Both the position numbers and the translations under genes were made by a program. The notes beneath the pieces are model-generated. The model saw only the letters and a program-made list of their open reading frames with translations, did no database searches and was not told the origin of the DNA. Shown one piece after another: positions 49,415-59,815 of a stretch of DNA of 64,000 nt. Positions within the stretch are counted from its first letter, which is position 1; each line of letters starts with the position of its first letter. The stretch spans positions 41,777 through 105,776 of the forward strand of contig NZ_JAQRMY010000001.1 in assembly GCF_028613635.1 (NCBI RefSeq), read 5' to 3'. The DNA comes from Devosia sp. ZB163 (GTDB lineage: Bacteria; Pseudomonadota; Alphaproteobacteria; Rhizobiales; Devosiaceae).

Positions 49415-51295
49415 ATGCCGGAGCCCAGGCTCGATGTCATCACCATCGGGCGCTCGTCGGTGGACCTCTACGGCCAGCAGATCGGCAGCCGGCTCGAAGA
49501 TATCGGCAGCTTCACCAAGGCCGTCGGCGGCTGCCCCACCAACATCGCGGTCGGCACCGCCCGCCTGGGGCTGAAATCGGCGCTCATCACCCGCGTCGGC
49601 GCCGAGCAGATGGGCGGCTTCATCAAGGAACAGCTCGGCCGCGAAGGCGTCGAGACCGCCGGCATCGCCATCGACGCGGAGCGCCTCACCGCCCTCGTGC
49701 TCCTCGCCGTCGAGGCCGAGGGCGTCTCGCCCATGATCTTCGTGCGCACCGATTGCGCCGACATGGCGCTGAGCGAAGCCGACATCGATCCCGCCTTCAT
49801 CGAAAGCGCCGCGGCCATCGTCGTCACGGGCACGCATTTCTCCACCCCCAATGCCGAGGCGGCCCAACTCAAGGCCATCCGCATCGCCAGGGCCGCCGGC
49901 CGCAAGGTGGTGTTCGACATCGACTACCGCCCCAATCTCTGGGGCCTCGCCGGCCACGCCGCCGGCTTCGAGCGCTATGTCAGATCCGACTACGTGACCG
50001 GCAAGATCAAGCCGATCCTGAGGGATTGCGACCTGATCGTCGGCACCGAGGAAGAAGTGCTCATCGCCGCCGGCGAGAGCGACTTGCTCACTGCCCTCAA
50101 GGCCATCCGCGCCGTCTCGGGCGCGACCGTCGTGCTGAAGCGCGGCGCCAGGGGCTGCGTCGTCTATGACGGCGTGATCGGCGACGATCTCGAGCATGGC
50201 GTCGTCGGCCAGGGGTTCCCGATCGAGATCTATAACGTGCTCGGCGCCGGCGACGCCTTCATGTCGGGGTTCCTCCGCGGCTGGCTGCGTGGCGAGGATC
50301 ACGCCACCAGCGCCACCTGGGCCAATGCCTGCGGCGCCTTCGCCGTCTCCCGCCTGCTCTGCGCCCCCGAGTACCCGAGCTGGACCGAGCTCGACCATTT
50401 CCTGAAACACGGCAGCAAGCATAGGGCCCTCCGCAAGGACGAAGACCTCAACCACCTGCACTGGGCGACGACCCGCCGCCGGCACTGGCCACGCCTCACC
50501 GCCTTCGCCATCGATCATCGGAAGCAGATCGAGGACATCGCCGGCGACAGGGCCGACCGCATCCCCGCCTTCAAGGTCCTCGCCATGCAGGCCGCCGCAC
50601 AGGTCGCCAATGGCCGACCCGGCTTTGGCATGCTGCTCGACGACAAATGGGGCCGCGACGCCCTGTTCGAAGCACCCAAGGACTTCTGGATCGCGCGGCC
50701 GGTGGAACTGCCGGGCTCGATCCCGCTCGAGTTCGAGTTTTCGCAGGATATCGGCAGCCGGCTGATCGAATGGCCGGTCGACCACTGCCTCAAGGTCCTC
50801 TGCTTCTGGCACCCGGACGATCCCAAGCAGATCAACAGCCAGCAGCTCGAAAAACTCCGCGCCGCCTACGATGCCTGCCGCAAGGTCGGCCGCGACATCC
50901 TCATCGAGATCATCCCCTCCAGGCTCGGCCCGGTCGACGACACGACCACCGCCCGTGCGCTGGGCCAGCTCTACGCCGCCGGCCTCAAGCCCGACTGGTG
51001 GAAGCTGGAGTCGCAGCCAAGCACCGCGGCCTGGGAAGCGGTCGACACCGCGATCGAGAACAACGACCCCTTCTGCCGCGGCGTCGTGCTGCTCGGCCTC
51101 GACGCCCCGCAGGACGAACTGGCGCGCGGCTTCGCCATCGCCAGAACCGCCCGCACGGTGCGCGGTTTCGCCGTCGGCCGCACCATATTTGGCGAAGCCG
51201 CCAAGGCGTGGTTTGCTGGCACCATGACGGACGAACAGGCAGTCGCCGACATGGCTGCAAGGTTCTCGGCGCTGGTCGGAATCTGGGGGGAGTGA
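49415..51295 (+). CDS. iolC: 5-dehydro-2-deoxygluconokinase fused to DUF2090 (IolC)
   Basis: 626 residues. The first ~320 are a PfkB sugar kinase (VITIGRSSVDLYGQQIG, GGCPTNIAVGTARLG, and YNVLGAGDAFMSGFLRG near 272-288) that phosphorylates 5-dehydro-2-deoxygluconate. The remaining ~300 are DUF2090, an aldolase-like barrel linked to the next step (KWGRDALFEAPKDFW, LCFWHPDD). The fused form is standard in proteobacterial inositol clusters. First gene of the plus-strand operon. Confidence 0.93.
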   Translation: MPEPRLDVITIGRSSVDLYGQQIGSRLEDIGSFTKAVGGCPTNIAVGTARLGLKSALITRVGAEQMGGFIKEQLGREGVETAGIAIDAERLTALVLLAVEAEGVSPMIFVRTDCADMALSEADIDPAFIESAAAIVVTGTHFSTPNAEAAQLKAIRIARAAGRKVVFDIDYRPNLWGLAGHAAGFERYVRSDYVTGKIKPILRDCDLIVGTEEEVLIAAGESDLLTALKAIRAVSGATVVLKRGARGCVVYDGVIGDDLEHGVVGQGFPIEIYNVLGAGDAFMSGFLRGWLRGEDHATSATWANACGAFAVSRLLCAPEYPSWTELDHFLKHGSKHRALRKDEDLNHLHWATTRRRHWPRLTAFAIDHRKQIEDIAGDRADRIPAFKVLAMQAAAQVANGRPGFGMLLDDKWGRDALFEAPKDFWIARPVELPGSIPLEFEFSQDIGSRLIEWPVDHCLKVLCFWHPDDPKQINSQQLEKLRAAYDACRKVGRDILIEIIPSRLGPVDDTTTARALGQLYAAGLKPDWWKLESQPSTAAWEAVDTAIENNDPFCRGVVLLGLDAPQDELARGFAIARTARTVRGFAVGRTIFGEAAKAWFAGTMTDEQAVADMAARFSALVGIWGE

Positions 51296-51306
51296 TGCGG
51301 CTCAAA

Positions 51307-51434
51307 CCCCTCACCCGTCCCGGCTTCGCCGGTCCACCCTCTCCCCGACGGGGAGAGGAATACCGACTGCACAGTCGGCGCTCTGTTCTTCTCCCCGTCG
51401 GGGAGAAGGTGGCGCGTAGCGCCGGATGAGGGGT
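51307..51434. repeat. RIME/REP-like composite repeat
   Basis: Two hairpins (CTCTCCCCGACGGGGAGAG and CTTCTCCCCGTCGGGGAGAA types) flank CCGACTG-CA-CAGTCGG, ending GGCGCGTAGCGCC and CGGATGAGGGG; between iolC and iolD. Confidence 0.82.
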
Positions 51435-51464
51435 TCGCGCCGTAGCGCGTGAGGAGGAATCGCA

Positions 51465-53309
51465 ATGACCGACAAAACCATCCGCCTCACCATGGCGCAG
51501 GCGCTGGCGAAGTTCATGACCCGCCAGATGACCGTGATCGACGGCATCGAAGTCCCGATCTTCGGCGGCGTCTTCGCCATCTTCGGCCACGGCAACGTCG
51601 CGGGCTTCGGCGAGGCGCTCTATCAGGTGCGCGAGGAACTCCCGACCTATCGCGCCCATAACGAGCAGGGCATGGCGCATGCGGCGATCGCCTTCGCCAA
51701 GGCCAGCTTCCGCCGCCGCTTCATGGCCGCGACCTCCTCGATCGGCCCCGGCGCCACCAACATGGTCACCGCCGCGGCGCTGGCGCATGTCAACCGCCTG
51801 CCCGTCCTCCTCCTCCCCGGCGACGTCTTCGCCAACCGTGCGCCCGACCCGGTGCTGCAGCAGGTGGAGAGTTTTCAGGACGGCACGGTCAGCGCCAACG
51901 ACGTCTTCCGTCCGGTCAGCCGCTATTTCGACCGCATCACCCGCCCCGAGCAGATCATCCCGGCGCTCAACCGCGCCATGCAGGTGCTGACCGACCCGGC
52001 CGAATGCGGCCCGGTGACCCTCAGCCTCTGCCAGGACGTGCAGGCCGAAGCCTTTGACTACCCCGAGAGCTTCTTCGCCGAACGCATCTGGACCCCGCGC
52101 CGCCCGCAGCCGGACACGAACGAGCTCGAACAGGCGTTGGCGGCGATCGTCTCGTCGGAAAAGCCGGTGATCATCGCCGGCGGCGGCGTGCTCTACTCGG
52201 AGGCCGCAGGGACGCTGCGGGCCTTCGCCGAAAAGCACGGCGTGCCGGTGATGGAAACCAACGCCGGCAAGTCGAGCCTGCCGCACGACCATCCGCTGAA
52301 CATGGGATCGGTGGGGGTAACGGGGTCGTCGGCGAGCAACCTGCTCGCCGAACAGGCCGATCTTGTCCTGGCGATCGGCTCGCGGCTGCAGGATTTCACC
52401 ACCGGCTCGTGGGCACTGTTCAAAGCCGATGGCGTCAAGATCATCGGGCTCAACGCGCAGCCGTTCGATGCGGGCAAGCACCGGGCATTGCCGCTGGTGG
52501 CCGATGCGAAGGCCGGGCTCGAGGCAATCGAGCACAAGCTCGGCGACTGGAAGACGGCGGACAGCTGGGTTGCGACGGCCAAGGCGGCAAAGGCCGAGTG
52601 GCTGAAGGCGGCCAGGGCCGTGACCGACCCCACCAACGCCCTCCCCTCCGATGCACAGGTCATCGGCGCCGTCGCCCGCGCCCGCGGTTCGGGCGCAACG
52701 CTGGTCTGCGCCTCGGGCGGCCTGCCCGGCGAGTTGCACAAGCTGTGGCCGGCCGGCGCGCCGGGCAGCTACCACATGGAATACGGCTACTCGACCATGG
52801 GCTACGAGATCGCCGGCGGTCTTGGCGTGAAACTCGCCAAGCCCCATGACGACGTGATCGTCATGCTCGGCGACGGCAGCTACATGATGATGAACTCCGA
52901 GATCGCCACCTCGGTGATGCTGGGCAAGAAACTCACCATCGTCGTGCTCGACAACCGCGGCTTCGGCTGCATCAACCGGCTGCAGATGGCCACCGGCGGC
53001 GCCAACTTCAACAACCTGCTGAAAGACGCCGTCCACGAGACCCTGCCCGAGATCGACTTCGCCGCACACGCCGCCGCGATGGGCGCCTGGGTGCGCAAGG
53101 CCGCCTCGATCGCCGAACTCGAAAGCGCCCTCGCCGAAGCCGAAAAGGTCGAGCGCACCACCGTCCTCGTGATCGACACCGACCCGCTGATCTCCACCGA
53201 AGCCGGCGGCCACTGGTGGGACGTCGCGGTGCCCGAAGTAAGCGTCCGACCCTCGGTGAACGCCGCCCGCAAGGAATACGAAGAAGCGCTGAAGGGCCAG
53301 CGGCTCTGA
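51465..53309 (+). CDS. iolD: 3D-(3,5/4)-trihydroxycyclohexane-1,2-dione hydrolase
   Basis: 614-residue ThDP enzyme that opens the inositol ring. N-terminal region LPTYRAHNEQGMAHAAIAFA, GPGATNMVTAAA, and C-terminal GDGSYMMMNSEIATSVM (ThDP-binding GDGS...N). Family features such as YHMEYGYSTMGYEIAGGLG are present. Follows iolC; a RIME-like repeat separates them. Confidence 0.93.
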   Translation: MTDKTIRLTMAQALAKFMTRQMTVIDGIEVPIFGGVFAIFGHGNVAGFGEALYQVREELPTYRAHNEQGMAHAAIAFAKASFRRRFMAATSSIGPGATNMVTAAALAHVNRLPVLLLPGDVFANRAPDPVLQQVESFQDGTVSANDVFRPVSRYFDRITRPEQIIPALNRAMQVLTDPAECGPVTLSLCQDVQAEAFDYPESFFAERIWTPRRPQPDTNELEQALAAIVSSEKPVIIAGGGVLYSEAAGTLRAFAEKHGVPVMETNAGKSSLPHDHPLNMGSVGVTGSSASNLLAEQADLVLAIGSRLQDFTTGSWALFKADGVKIIGLNAQPFDAGKHRALPLVADAKAGLEAIEHKLGDWKTADSWVATAKAAKAEWLKAARAVTDPTNALPSDAQVIGAVARARGSGATLVCASGGLPGELHKLWPAGAPGSYHMEYGYSTMGYEIAGGLGVKLAKPHDDVIVMLGDGSYMMMNSEIATSVMLGKKLTIVVLDNRGFGCINRLQMATGGANFNNLLKDAVHETLPEIDFAAHAAAMGAWVRKAASIAELESALAEAEKVERTTVLVIDTDPLISTEAGGHWWDVAVPEVSVRPSVNAARKEYEEALKGQRL

Positions 53310-53311
53310 TC

Positions 53312-53440
53312 CCCTCATCCGGCGCTACGCGCCACCTTCTCCCCGACGGGGAGAAGAATACCGAAAGACTGGTGGCCACCACTGTTCCTCTCCCCGTCGG
53401 GGAGAGGGTGGATCGCGCGTAGCGCGAGACGGGTGAGGGG
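53312..53440. repeat. RIME/REP-like composite repeat
   Basis: CCCCTCATCCGGCGCTACGCGCC, two hairpins with a GGTGGCCACC-type centre, ending in GGTGAGGGG; between iolD and iolE. Confidence 0.82.
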
Positions 53441-53465
53441 TCGCGGCACTGATCTTGGAGCGAGT

Positions 53466-54386
53466 ATGCTGAAAGCCAAACTGGGCATGTCCCCCATCGC
53501 ATGGTGGAACGACGACCTGCCGGAACTCAGCGATGACGTGTCGCTCGAGGAATGCCTCCGCCAGTCCCGCTCGGCCGGCTTCACCGGCATGGAAAAGGGC
53601 CGCCGCTTCCCCGACGATCCCGATGTCATGCTGCCGATCCTCAAGGCCGCCGACGTGAACCTCTGCGGCGGCTGGTTCTCGGGCACGCTGGTCGACGAGG
53701 ACCTTGCGGCCAACAAGGACCGCATCGCCCCCATGATCGAGCTGTTCAAGGCCGTCGATGCCCCCTGCATCGTCTATGGCGAGGTCGGCCGCTCGATCCA
53801 GGGCGACCGGACCAGGCCCCTCGCCACCAAGCCAAAGCTCTCGGACGACGAGATGCGGGCCTACGCCAGAAAGCTCACCCAGTTCGGCGAATGGTGCGCC
53901 GGGCAAGGCATGCCGCTCAGCTACCACCACCACATGGCCGCCGTGGTCGAGACCGAACCCGAGCTCGATGCCTTCATGCGCCATTCCGGCCCCGGCATCC
54001 CGCTGCTGCTCGATGCCGGGCATCTCGCCTTCGCCGGCGGCGACGTGCTGCGCGCCATCGACAATCACCACGCCCGCATCAGCCACGTGCATGTGAAAGA
54101 CATCCGCCGCGCCGTGGTCGATGGGCTCGATCGCACCCGTCAGAGCTTCCTCGATGCCGTGGCCCTCGGCGCCTTCACCGTGCCCGGTGACGGCTCCCTC
54201 GATTTCGCGGCCATCGTCCGGAAGTTCGCCGACTACGGCTACGAAGGCTGGTTTGTAGTGGAAGCCGAGCAGGATCCGAGGAAAAACCCACCTCTCAGGA
54301 TGGCCCAGGTGGGCTACAAGGAACTGATGCGGGTGATGACTGCGGCCGGTTACACGGTGGAGACGCAGGGTTTCCCCACCCGCTAG
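53466..54386 (+). CDS. iolE: Inosose dehydratase
   Basis: 306 residues from MLKAKLGMSPIAWWNDDLPEL. AP-endonuclease-2-like TIM barrel that removes water from 2-keto-myo-inositol. Family features: SYHHHMAAVVETEPEL, LLLDAGHLAFAGGD, HVHVKDIRR (metal His/Asp) and a C-terminal EGWFVVEAEQDP. The start is 25 bp after the repeat. Confidence 0.94.
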   Translation: MLKAKLGMSPIAWWNDDLPELSDDVSLEECLRQSRSAGFTGMEKGRRFPDDPDVMLPILKAADVNLCGGWFSGTLVDEDLAANKDRIAPMIELFKAVDAPCIVYGEVGRSIQGDRTRPLATKPKLSDDEMRAYARKLTQFGEWCAGQGMPLSYHHHMAAVVETEPELDAFMRHSGPGIPLLLDAGHLAFAGGDVLRAIDNHHARISHVHVKDIRRAVVDGLDRTRQSFLDAVALGAFTVPGDGSLDFAAIVRKFADYGYEGWFVVEAEQDPRKNPPLRMAQVGYKELMRVMTAAGYTVETQGFPTR

Positions 54387-54399
54387 AAAGGGAACCGGC

Positions 54400-54639
54400 G
54401 TGTCCGACGAACAGAACAAGAAACCGCGGCTCTTGACCCTGCCCTGGTTCAAGCCCTTCTACCGGCGGGCCATCCTCATCGGGGTGATCGCGATCTGGTG
54501 CGGCTGGGAGTGGTTCTACAACCGGGACCAGTTCTGGGGCCTGATCACGCTCGCCGCGCTCGCCTATGCCGTGTGGTCGTTCGGCATCAACTACGACAAG
54601 GAACTGAAGAAGTACGAGGATGGCCAACCTAAGAGTTAG
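54400..54639 (+). CDS. Small membrane protein inside the iol operon
   Basis: 79 residues from GTG with one or two hydrophobic helices (RAILIGVIAIWCGWEWFYN near 26-44, then FWGLITLAALAYAVWSFGI near 46-65) and charged ends. Not recognised. It lies 13 bp after iolE, and its end overlaps the iolB start by 20 bp. The tight coupling suggests a real, possibly inositol-related, partner. Confidence 0.6.
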   Translation: MSDEQNKKPRLLTLPWFKPFYRRAILIGVIAIWCGWEWFYNRDQFWGLITLAALAYAVWSFGINYDKELKKYEDGQPKS

Positions 54640-55414
54640 GCCCGCGGCTCCGAGCGGGCATGTCCACCACATCACGCCCGGGAATGCCGGCTGGACCTAT
54701 GTCGGGTTCGACCTGCACCGGCTGCCCAATGCCGGCGACGTAGCGAAGGGCGGGCATTCCGACCGCGAGGCCTGCCTCGTCCTGATCTCGGGCCGCGCCT
54801 CGATCGAGGTCGACGGCCTGACCTTCCTCGCCGGCGAGCGCATGAGCCCGTTCGAAGGCCCGCCGCATTCGGTCTATGTCCCGGCCGGCATGAACTGGCG
54901 CATCGAGGCGCTGACCCCGCTCGAAGTCGCCGTCTGCACCGCCCCCGGCAAGCCCGGCGCCCGCCCGCCCCGCCTGATCGGGCCCGCCGATGCCGAGCGC
55001 CTGACGCGCGGCAAGGGCACCAACACCCGCTACCCCACCAACATCCTGCCCGAGACCGCGGACGCCGATTCCCTCCTCGTCGTCGAGGTCATCACCCCCG
55101 GCGGCCACACCTCGAGCTACCCGCCCCACCGGCACGACGAGGACGACCTGCCCCGCCAGAGCTTCCTCGAGGAAACCTACTACCACCGGTTCAGTAAGCC
55201 CCAGGGCTTCGGCTTCCAGCGCGTCTACACCGACGACCGCTCGCTCGACGAAACCATGCTGATCGAGGACGGCGACGTCGTCCTCGTTCCCCGCGGCTAC
55301 CACCCGGTCGCCGCCGTCGCCGGCTACGACATCTACTACCTCAACGTCATGGCCGGCCCGAAACGGACCTGGAAATTCTACAACGCCCCCGAACATGAGT
55401 GGATGCTGGGGTAG
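54620..55414 (+). CDS. iolB: 5-deoxy-glucuronate isomerase
   Basis: 264 residues from MANLRVRPAAPSG. Bicupin isomerase of 5-deoxy-glucuronate, next to last steps of the pathway. Features: GGHTSSYPPHRHDEDD with metal-binding His, the LEETYYHRFSKPQGFGFQRVYT strand, and VPRGYHPVAAVAGYDIYYLN. It overlaps the 79-aa membrane gene. Last gene of the inositol operon. Confidence 0.93.
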   Translation: MANLRVRPAAPSGHVHHITPGNAGWTYVGFDLHRLPNAGDVAKGGHSDREACLVLISGRASIEVDGLTFLAGERMSPFEGPPHSVYVPAGMNWRIEALTPLEVAVCTAPGKPGARPPRLIGPADAERLTRGKGTNTRYPTNILPETADADSLLVVEVITPGGHTSSYPPHRHDEDDLPRQSFLEETYYHRFSKPQGFGFQRVYTDDRSLDETMLIEDGDVVLVPRGYHPVAAVAGYDIYYLNVMAGPKRTWKFYNAPEHEWMLG

Positions 55415-55728
55415 GCAGCACGCCACGATGCCGAACGCAAACCACCGTCATCCCCGGGCTCGACCCCGGGACCCAGGCGATCCCTCCCAGCGCACGGCGT
55501 CCCCCGCAACCCACTCCCCCCGCCGCGCGTTATCGCCGATCCGTGACTTCCGGCTGAGCAAAGCCATGCTCATCCACAGGGGCGGACTTGAGGTTTGTGC
55601 AATGCAGGTTCGGCTGCTACCCTCTTCATAGAAAGGTTTTTCGCAACAGCGAAGGGCGGCGACTTGGCGCTTCCTTGAGAATGCCGACTGAACAGGTAGA
55701 GTTACGGTAGTTTCTTCACCAGGAGGAC
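55415..55728. other. 314-bp gap before the sulfate transporter
   Basis: Contains a REP-like hairpin (55447-55480, CGTCATCCCCGGGCTCGACC then CCGGGACCC) and, 100 bp before the gene, TTCGC-AACA-GCGAA (about 55638-55651). No SAM or other sulfur riboswitch is seen. Presumed promoter region. Confidence 0.5.
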
Positions 55729-56763
55729 ATGATGAAGACAACGGCCAGAATTCTTGCGCTTGGCGGCCTTGCCGTAGCGCTCGCCTTCAGCGGCGCGGTG
55801 ACCGTCCGCGCACAGGACCAGACGCTGCTCAATGTCTCGTATGACCCGACGCGCGAACTCTATGCGCAGTACAACGAGGCCTTCGCCAAGCACTGGAAAG
55901 ACACCACCGGCGGCAACGTCACCATCGAGCAGAGCCATGGCGGCTCGGGCAAGCAGGCCCAGGCGGTGATCGACGGCCTCGGCGCCGACGTCGTCACGCT
56001 GGCGCTCGAAGGCGACATCAACGCCATCGTCACCAAGTCGGGCCTGATCGACGAGAACTGGCGCTCCGCGTTCCCCAACAACTCGACGCCCTACACCTCG
56101 ACCATCGTGTTCCTCGTCCGTAAGGGCAATCCCAAGGCGATCAATGACTGGGGCGACCTGGTCAAGGACGGCGTCGAGGTGATCACCCCGAACCCCAAGA
56201 CCTCGGGCGGCGCGCGCTGGAACTACCTCGCGGCCTGGGCCTACGCCAACAAGACCTTCGGCGGCGACGAGGCCAAGAACACCGATTTCATCAAGCAGCT
56301 GTTCGCCCACGTGCCGGTGCTCGATACCGGTGCTCGCGGCTCCACCGTGACCTTCGCGCAGAAGGAACTGGGCGACGTGCTGCTGGCCTGGGAGAACGAG
56401 GCGTTCCTCGTGCTCGACGAATTCGGCGCCGACAATTTCGACATCGTCTATCCGCCGTCCTCGATCCTCGCCGAGCCGCCGGTGGCGATCGTCACCAAGA
56501 ACGCGGCGGCGCACGGCACCACCGAGCTGGCCAAGGCCTACCTCGAGTATCTCTACTCGCCGGAGGGCCAGACCATCGCCGCCAAGAACCACTACCGCCC
56601 GTCCGACCCCTCGATCGTCACCGACCAGGCGCTGGTCGAAGCCTTCCCAAAGATCGATCTGATCTCTATTGATGATCCGCTTTTCGGCGGCTGGAAGACG
56701 GCACAGCCCAAGCACTTCGGGGACGGGGGTATCTTTGACCAGGTCTACACCCCTGCGCAGTGA
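55729..56763 (+). CDS. Sulfate ABC transporter substrate-binding protein
   Basis: 344 residues. Signal peptide to about RAQ (residue 28), then [16 protein letters not shown], the hallmark of Sbp/CysP. Further family blocks: [41 protein letters not shown] and [15 protein letters not shown]. Binds sulfate or thiosulfate. First gene of the operon; its TGA overlaps an ATG (TGATG) that does not lead into cysT. Confidence 0.93.
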   Translation: MMKTTARILALGGLAVALAFSGAVTVRAQDQTLLNVSYDPTRELYAQYNEAFAKHWKDTTGGNVTIEQSHGGSGKQAQAVIDGLGADVVTLALEGDINAIVTKSGLIDENWRSAFPNNSTPYTSTIVFLVRKGNPKAINDWGDLVKDGVEVITPNPKTSGGARWNYLAAWAYANKTFGGDEAKNTDFIKQLFAHVPVLDTGARGSTVTFAQKELGDVLLAWENEAFLVLDEFGADNFDIVYPPSSILAEPPVAIVTKNAAAHGTTELAKAYLEYLYSPEGQTIAAKNHYRPSDPSIVTDQALVEAFPKIDLISIDDPLFGGWKTAQPKHFGDGGIFDQVYTPAQ

Positions 56764-57721
56764 TGCAGCGGCTGGGGCGCCTCGCGGCGCCTCCCGGAAC
56801 CCATCCCACCCCGCGAAAGCGGGGTGGAGCTTTGTAAAGCCCAGCGTCATCCCGGGCTTCGGGCTGACGTTCGGCTATACCATCCTCTATCTCAGCCTGA
56901 TCGTCCTGATCCCGATCGCCGGGCTGTTCCTCAAGGCGGCGACCACGCCGCTAGAGCAGATCATCAGGATCGCCACCTCGCCGCGCACCCTCAAGGCGCT
57001 TGAGGTGAGCTTCGGCTCGTCGCTGATCGCGGCGCTGGTCAACGTCTTCTTCGGCGTCATCGTCGCCTGGGTGCTGGTGCGCTACAAGTTCCCCGGCCGC
57101 CGGCTGCTCGATGCCATCGTCGACCTGCCGTTCGCCCTGCCGACGGCGGTCGCGGGCATCGCGCTCTCGACGCTTTATGCCCCCAAGGGCTGGATCGGCT
57201 CGCTGTTCTCCGACAAGGGCCCGCTCTGGCAGTGGTGGCACGCCCAGACCTGGCTGCCGCTGGGGCTGAACGAGTTCTCGCTCAACTTCAAGATCGCCTA
57301 CACGCCGACCGGCATCGTCATCGCGCTGATTTTCATCGGCCTGCCCTTCGTCGTGCGTACGGTGCAGCCGGTGCTCGAGGAATTCGAGCAGGAGTTGGAA
57401 GAGGCCGCCGCGACGCTCGGCGCCAACCGCTGGCAGACCATCACCAGCGTGATCCTGCCGCGCCTCACCCCGGCGCTGCTCACCGGCTTCGCGCTCGCCT
57501 TCGCGCGCGCCGTCGGCGAGTACGGCTCGGTGATCTTCATCGCCGGGAACCTGCCGAACATCTCGGAGATCGCCCCGGTGCTCATCGTCATCAAGCTCGA
57601 GGAGTTCGATCAGGCGGGTGCGGCGGTCATCGCCGGCATCATGCTGATCATCGCCTTCGTCATGCTGCTGGTCATCAACCTGATCCAGGCCTGGGCGCGC
57701 CGGAGGTTCGGCAATGTTTGA
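56735..57721 (+). CDS. cysT: Sulfate ABC transporter permease CysT, abnormal start
   Basis: Family-like sequence runs from [20 protein letters not shown] to the end with all helices and [15 protein letters not shown] (EAA loop). No ATG, GTG or TTG occurs between the SBP stop and this motif in frame; the nearest is TTG at 56735 inside the SBP gene, and an ATG at 56669. The TGATG at 56761 opens a different frame that stops after 24 codons. Repeat-like hairpins at 56806-56827 and near 56845 lie in this stretch. Start is therefore uncertain; the permease core is intact. Confidence 0.75.
   Translation: MTRSTPLRSDAAAGAPRGASRNPSHPAKAGWSFVKPSVIPGFGLTFGYTILYLSLIVLIPIAGLFLKAATTPLEQIIRIATSPRTLKALEVSFGSSLIAALVNVFFGVIVAWVLVRYKFPGRRLLDAIVDLPFALPTAVAGIALSTLYAPKGWIGSLFSDKGPLWQWWHAQTWLPLGLNEFSLNFKIAYTPTGIVIALIFIGLPFVVRTVQPVLEEFEQELEEAAATLGANRWQTITSVILPRLTPALLTGFALAFARAVGEYGSVIFIAGNLPNISEIAPVLIVIKLEEFDQAGAAVIAGIMLIIAFVMLLVINLIQAWARRRFGNV
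56806..56827. repeat. Hairpin with GAAA loop at the cysT 5' end
   Basis: CCACCCCGC-GAAA-GCGGGGTGG, 9-bp perfect arms, related to the CCCGCGAAAGCGGG repeats at 48110; followed by GCTTT/AAAGC and CGTCA/TGACG stems. Confidence 0.65.
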
Positions 57722-58607
57722 GCCAGAAGTCGTCTATGACAGCCGGCGGGTGATCCCCCCCGCCGACCACGCCCGCCCGACCACCGAACGGCCCTGGGTC
57801 CGGCGGCTGCTGATCGCCATCGCCATCGCCTTCATGGCGCTGGTCCTCGTGCTGCCGCTGGTCCTCGTGTTCACCGAGGCGTTCCGCAAGGGCGCGGATG
57901 CTTACTTCGCCTCGTTCTCCGATCGCCAGTCGCAGCAGGCGATCTACCTGACGCTGCTGGTGGCCGCCATCGCGGTGCCACTCAACCTGGTGTTCGGCGT
58001 CGCCGCCGCCTGGTGCGTCGCCAAATACGAGTTCTGGGGCAAGAGCTTCCTCACCACGCTGATCGACCTGCCGTTCTCGGTCTCTCCCGTGGTTTCGGGC
58101 ATGGTCTACGTGCTGCTGTTCGGGGCGCAGAGCGCGCTCCATCCGCTGCTCAAGGCCTACAATATCGAGATCATCTTCGCGGTGCCGGGCATCGTGCTGG
58201 CGACAATCTTCGTCACCTTCCCGTTCATCGCCCGCGAACTGATCCCGCTGATGCAGGACCAGGGCAATACCGACGAGGAAGCAGCCCTTTCGCTGGGCGC
58301 AACCGGCTGGCAGACCTTCGCCCGGGTGACGCTCCCCAACATCAAGTGGGGGCTGCTCTACGGGGTGCTGCTCTGCAACGCCCGCGCCATGGGCGAGTTC
58401 GGTGCGGTGTCGGTGGTCTCGGGCCATATCCGCGGCAAGACCACGACCATGCCGCTCGACATCGAAATTCTCTACAACGAGTACAACTTCACCGCCGCGT
58501 TCGCCGTCGCCTCGCTCCTTGCGTTGCTGGCGCTGGTGACGCTGGTGTTCAAGACCATCCTCGAGTTCCGCTTCGGCGACGAACTCGCCGGCACACGCCG
58601 ACACTAG
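57714..58607 (+). CDS. cysW: Sulfate ABC transporter permease CysW
   Basis: 297 residues with about six helices. Family blocks: LPLVLVFTEAFRKGADAYFA, TLIDLPFSVSPVVSGMVYVLLFG, the EAA loop EEAALSLGATGWQTF and ARAMGEFGAVSVVSG. It overlaps cysT by 8 bp and is followed by cysA. Confidence 0.93.
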   Translation: MFEPEVVYDSRRVIPPADHARPTTERPWVRRLLIAIAIAFMALVLVLPLVLVFTEAFRKGADAYFASFSDRQSQQAIYLTLLVAAIAVPLNLVFGVAAAWCVAKYEFWGKSFLTTLIDLPFSVSPVVSGMVYVLLFGAQSALHPLLKAYNIEIIFAVPGIVLATIFVTFPFIARELIPLMQDQGNTDEEAALSLGATGWQTFARVTLPNIKWGLLYGVLLCNARAMGEFGAVSVVSGHIRGKTTTMPLDIEILYNEYNFTAAFAVASLLALLALVTLVFKTILEFRFGDELAGTRRH

Positions 58608-58681
58608 GAGCGCGGCCAGGAAAAGTTGCTGACTTTTCCACCTCGGCCGCGCGACAGACCAAGAGACTGAAAGGGCAAAGT

Positions 58682-59725
<1,044 letters not shown>

Positions 59726-59754
59726 AAACTACGCTCTGAGCGCGCCCCCATCGT

Positions 59755-59815
59755 CCCCTCGCCCCTCCTAGGGGACGCAATAGCGTCCCCGGGGGGAGAG
59801 GGCTAGGGTGAGGGG
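59755..59815. repeat. RIME/REP-like repeat overlapping a gene end
   Basis: GGGGACGC-AATA-GCGTCCCC hairpin inside CCCCTCGCCCC ... GGTGAGGGG; the last codons of the EamA gene lie in it. Confidence 0.6.

Noticed and set aside
55415..55728. SAM or other sulfur riboswitch before the sulfate transporter
   Set aside because: No conserved aptamer blocks seen; only a REP-like hairpin and one small stem.
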